Assembly: GCA_934162685.1 (NCBI GenBank)
Contig: CAKPJO010000003.1
Location: forward strand, 1-32,464
Length of the DNA: 32,464 nt
DNA from: an uncultured Bacilli bacterium
Lineage (GTDB): Bacteria; Bacillota_I; Bacilli_A; RFN20; CAG-826
Reading direction: 5' to 3'
Part shown: positions 31,592-32,464 of the stretch, one piece after another
How the letters are laid out: each line of letters begins with the position of its first letter
How positions within the stretch are numbered: position 1 is the stretch's first letter
The notes under the pieces: generated by a model
What the model was told of the DNA's origin: nothing
Database searches by the model: none
Seen by the model: the letters and a program-made list of their open reading frames with translations, nothing else
Program-made: the position numbers and the translations under genes

Positions 31592-32133
31592 AAATTCACC
31601 TTCTTTATTACATCATCAACTTTTTCATAACTAATATTTAAACTATTTAATCTTTTTAACATGGTTTTGGCATTACCAAATCCTAGATGTAATTCTTGCA
31701 TTACTTTATTTCTTAATTGAGTAGAAGACTCCGTACCACATAAATTACGAACATATAAGTCCTGAATTGTCCAAACACCTTGCTCATTTTTTGTGTTTTC
31801 TACCATATTTTCTAAAACTTTTAAAATATGTTCTTTATTTGATTCTGCCACACCAACTTTATGCTTTTTTATGCATTCTTTTTTATCAACATAAGCATGG
31901 AATAAATTAGGTATTTCATTATTTAAAATATCTCTAATTCGTTTCCCTGGTGAATCTGGATCTGTTAAAACAATTATTTTGTTGTTTTTTGACAATTCCT
32001 TCAAATATTCTATAGTTTCACGTGGAACATCACTTCCGTTAGTGATAACAAACCTAGCATCTATAAATGATTCTAAAAATTGAACATCACTTTTTCCTTC
32101 TACGACGATAATCGCATTAATTATTTTCTTCAT
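31588..32133 (-). CDS. rnmV: Ribonuclease M5
   Basis: TOPRIM nuclease that matures 5S rRNA precursors. The N-terminal IVVEGKSD carries the catalytic Glu at 12, followed by LTDPDSPGKRIR with the Asp pair; the C-terminal domain contains VGVAESNKEHILKVLEN as in other RnmV proteins. 181 aa is normal. The start overlaps the end of tatD by 17 bases. Confidence 0.96.
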   Translation of the reverse strand: MKKIINAIIVVEGKSDVQFLESFIDARFVITNGSDVPRETIEYLKELSKNNKIIVLTDPDSPGKRIRDILNNEIPNLFHAYVDKKECIKKHKVGVAESNKEHILKVLENMVENTKNEQGVWTIQDLYVRNLCGTESSTQLRNKVMQELHLGFGNAKTMLKRLNSLNISYEKVDDVIKKVNL

Positions 32134-32464
32134 ATTTTACCTTAAAAACTTTCATCGCATTTTGCGTTGTGATTTTTTCTATTACACTAATATCTTCATT
32201 TCTAATATTCGCTATTTCTTGAGCAACAAGAGTTACATATTTCGGAGCATTTTGTGTTCCTCGATACGGATGTGGCGTTAAATAAGGAGAATCAGTTTCT
32301 ATTAATAAATAATTTAAATCTATATTTGCAGCAACTTCCTTAGGAGTTCTAGCGTTTTTAAAAGTAACTGGTCCACCTAAAGATATATACATTCCTAAAT
32401 TAATAAAATCATTCATCATTTCTTTTGGCCCACTATAACAATGCATTATGCCACCATATAATGG
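32117..32464 (-). CDS. tatD: TatD family metal-dependent hydrolase, 5' end beyond window
   Basis: Only the last 115 residues are inside; the frame is open to the right edge. IMHCYSGPKEMM, GMYISLGGPVTFKN and LLIETDSPYLTPHPYRG are the conserved metal-ligand and barrel motifs of TatD/YabD DNases. Lies before rnmV and ksgA as yabD does in B. subtilis. The internal ATG at 32446 is not the start. Confidence 0.95.
   Translation of the reverse strand, partial: PLYGGIMHCYSGPKEMMNDFINLGMYISLGGPVTFKNARTPKEVAANIDLNYLLIETDSPYLTPHPYRGTQNAPKYVTLVAQEIANIRNEDISVIEKITTQNAMKVFKVKYEENN

Noticed and set aside
1..32464. CRISPR arrays, tRNA or rRNA genes
   Set aside because: I found no regularly spaced identical repeats and no cloverleaf or rRNA-like stretch by eye. 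A tRNA scan would settle this; I did not run one.

Overview
The window is AT-rich DNA from a spore-forming, low-GC Bacillota (Firmicutes). TGA, TAA and TAG all act as stops, and Trp is TGG. The backbone is the sporulation and housekeeping block that lies near the origin in Bacillus subtilis. On the minus strand, reading from right to left, it runs tatD, rnmV, ksgA (rsmA), yabG, a small membrane protein, ispE and a shortened glmU. After an inserted stretch it resumes with pth, mfd, spoVT, rqcP (yabO), yabP, yabQ, a divIC-like gene, spoIIE, tilS, ftsH and a tRNA-dihydrouridine synthase. Gene order, overlapping junctions and family motifs all agree. SpoIIE, SpoVT, YabP, YabQ and YabG indicate an endospore former. 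Genus cannot be read from the sequence; a Bacilli or Erysipelotrichia-like gut lineage is my guess.

The block is broken between glmU and pth. In B. subtilis prs and ctc lie there; here there are about 15 kb of other material. From right to left this holds a DUF2188 protein with a charged tail; pyruvate phosphate dikinase on the plus strand with a strong terminator; an FGGY sugar kinase; a plus-strand pair of a DUF368 (PopT-type undecaprenyl-phosphate translocase) gene and an RsuA pseudouridine synthase gene; and then an accessory region from about 20550 to 12400.

The accessory region (about 13370-20550) is a head-to-tail array of orphan RHS/YD-repeat C-terminal cassettes, all on the minus strand. 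It has two longish 5'-truncated RHS C-termini (15840-17276 and 13884-14766), two short RHS fragments with degraded tips (20340-20547 and 17885-18224) and two tip-only remnants (19600-19859 and 15364-15510). Most are followed by small genes that are good immunity-protein candidates by position, many of them membrane proteins. Three candidate immunity genes end in the same short repeat, which includes their stop codon; two of these copies continue into a terminator hairpin. This looks like a shared cassette boundary.

Between the array and a double DUF1540 gene lies a compact locus (12774-13351). It has a strong promoter, a leader with an intrinsic-terminator-like hairpin followed by a three-way-junction fold that buries the ribosome binding site, and a sigma-region-4-like gene split by a single -1 frame change at an A-run. 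A 3' segment complementary to the ribosome binding site closes it. I consider this locus and the cassette boundary repeat the most promising parts of the window for undescribed biology.

Other observations are a perfect Spo0A box 46 bases before the spoIIE start, a GlmU that stops before its acetyltransferase active site, and a mutually exclusive pair of hairpins in the ftsH leader.
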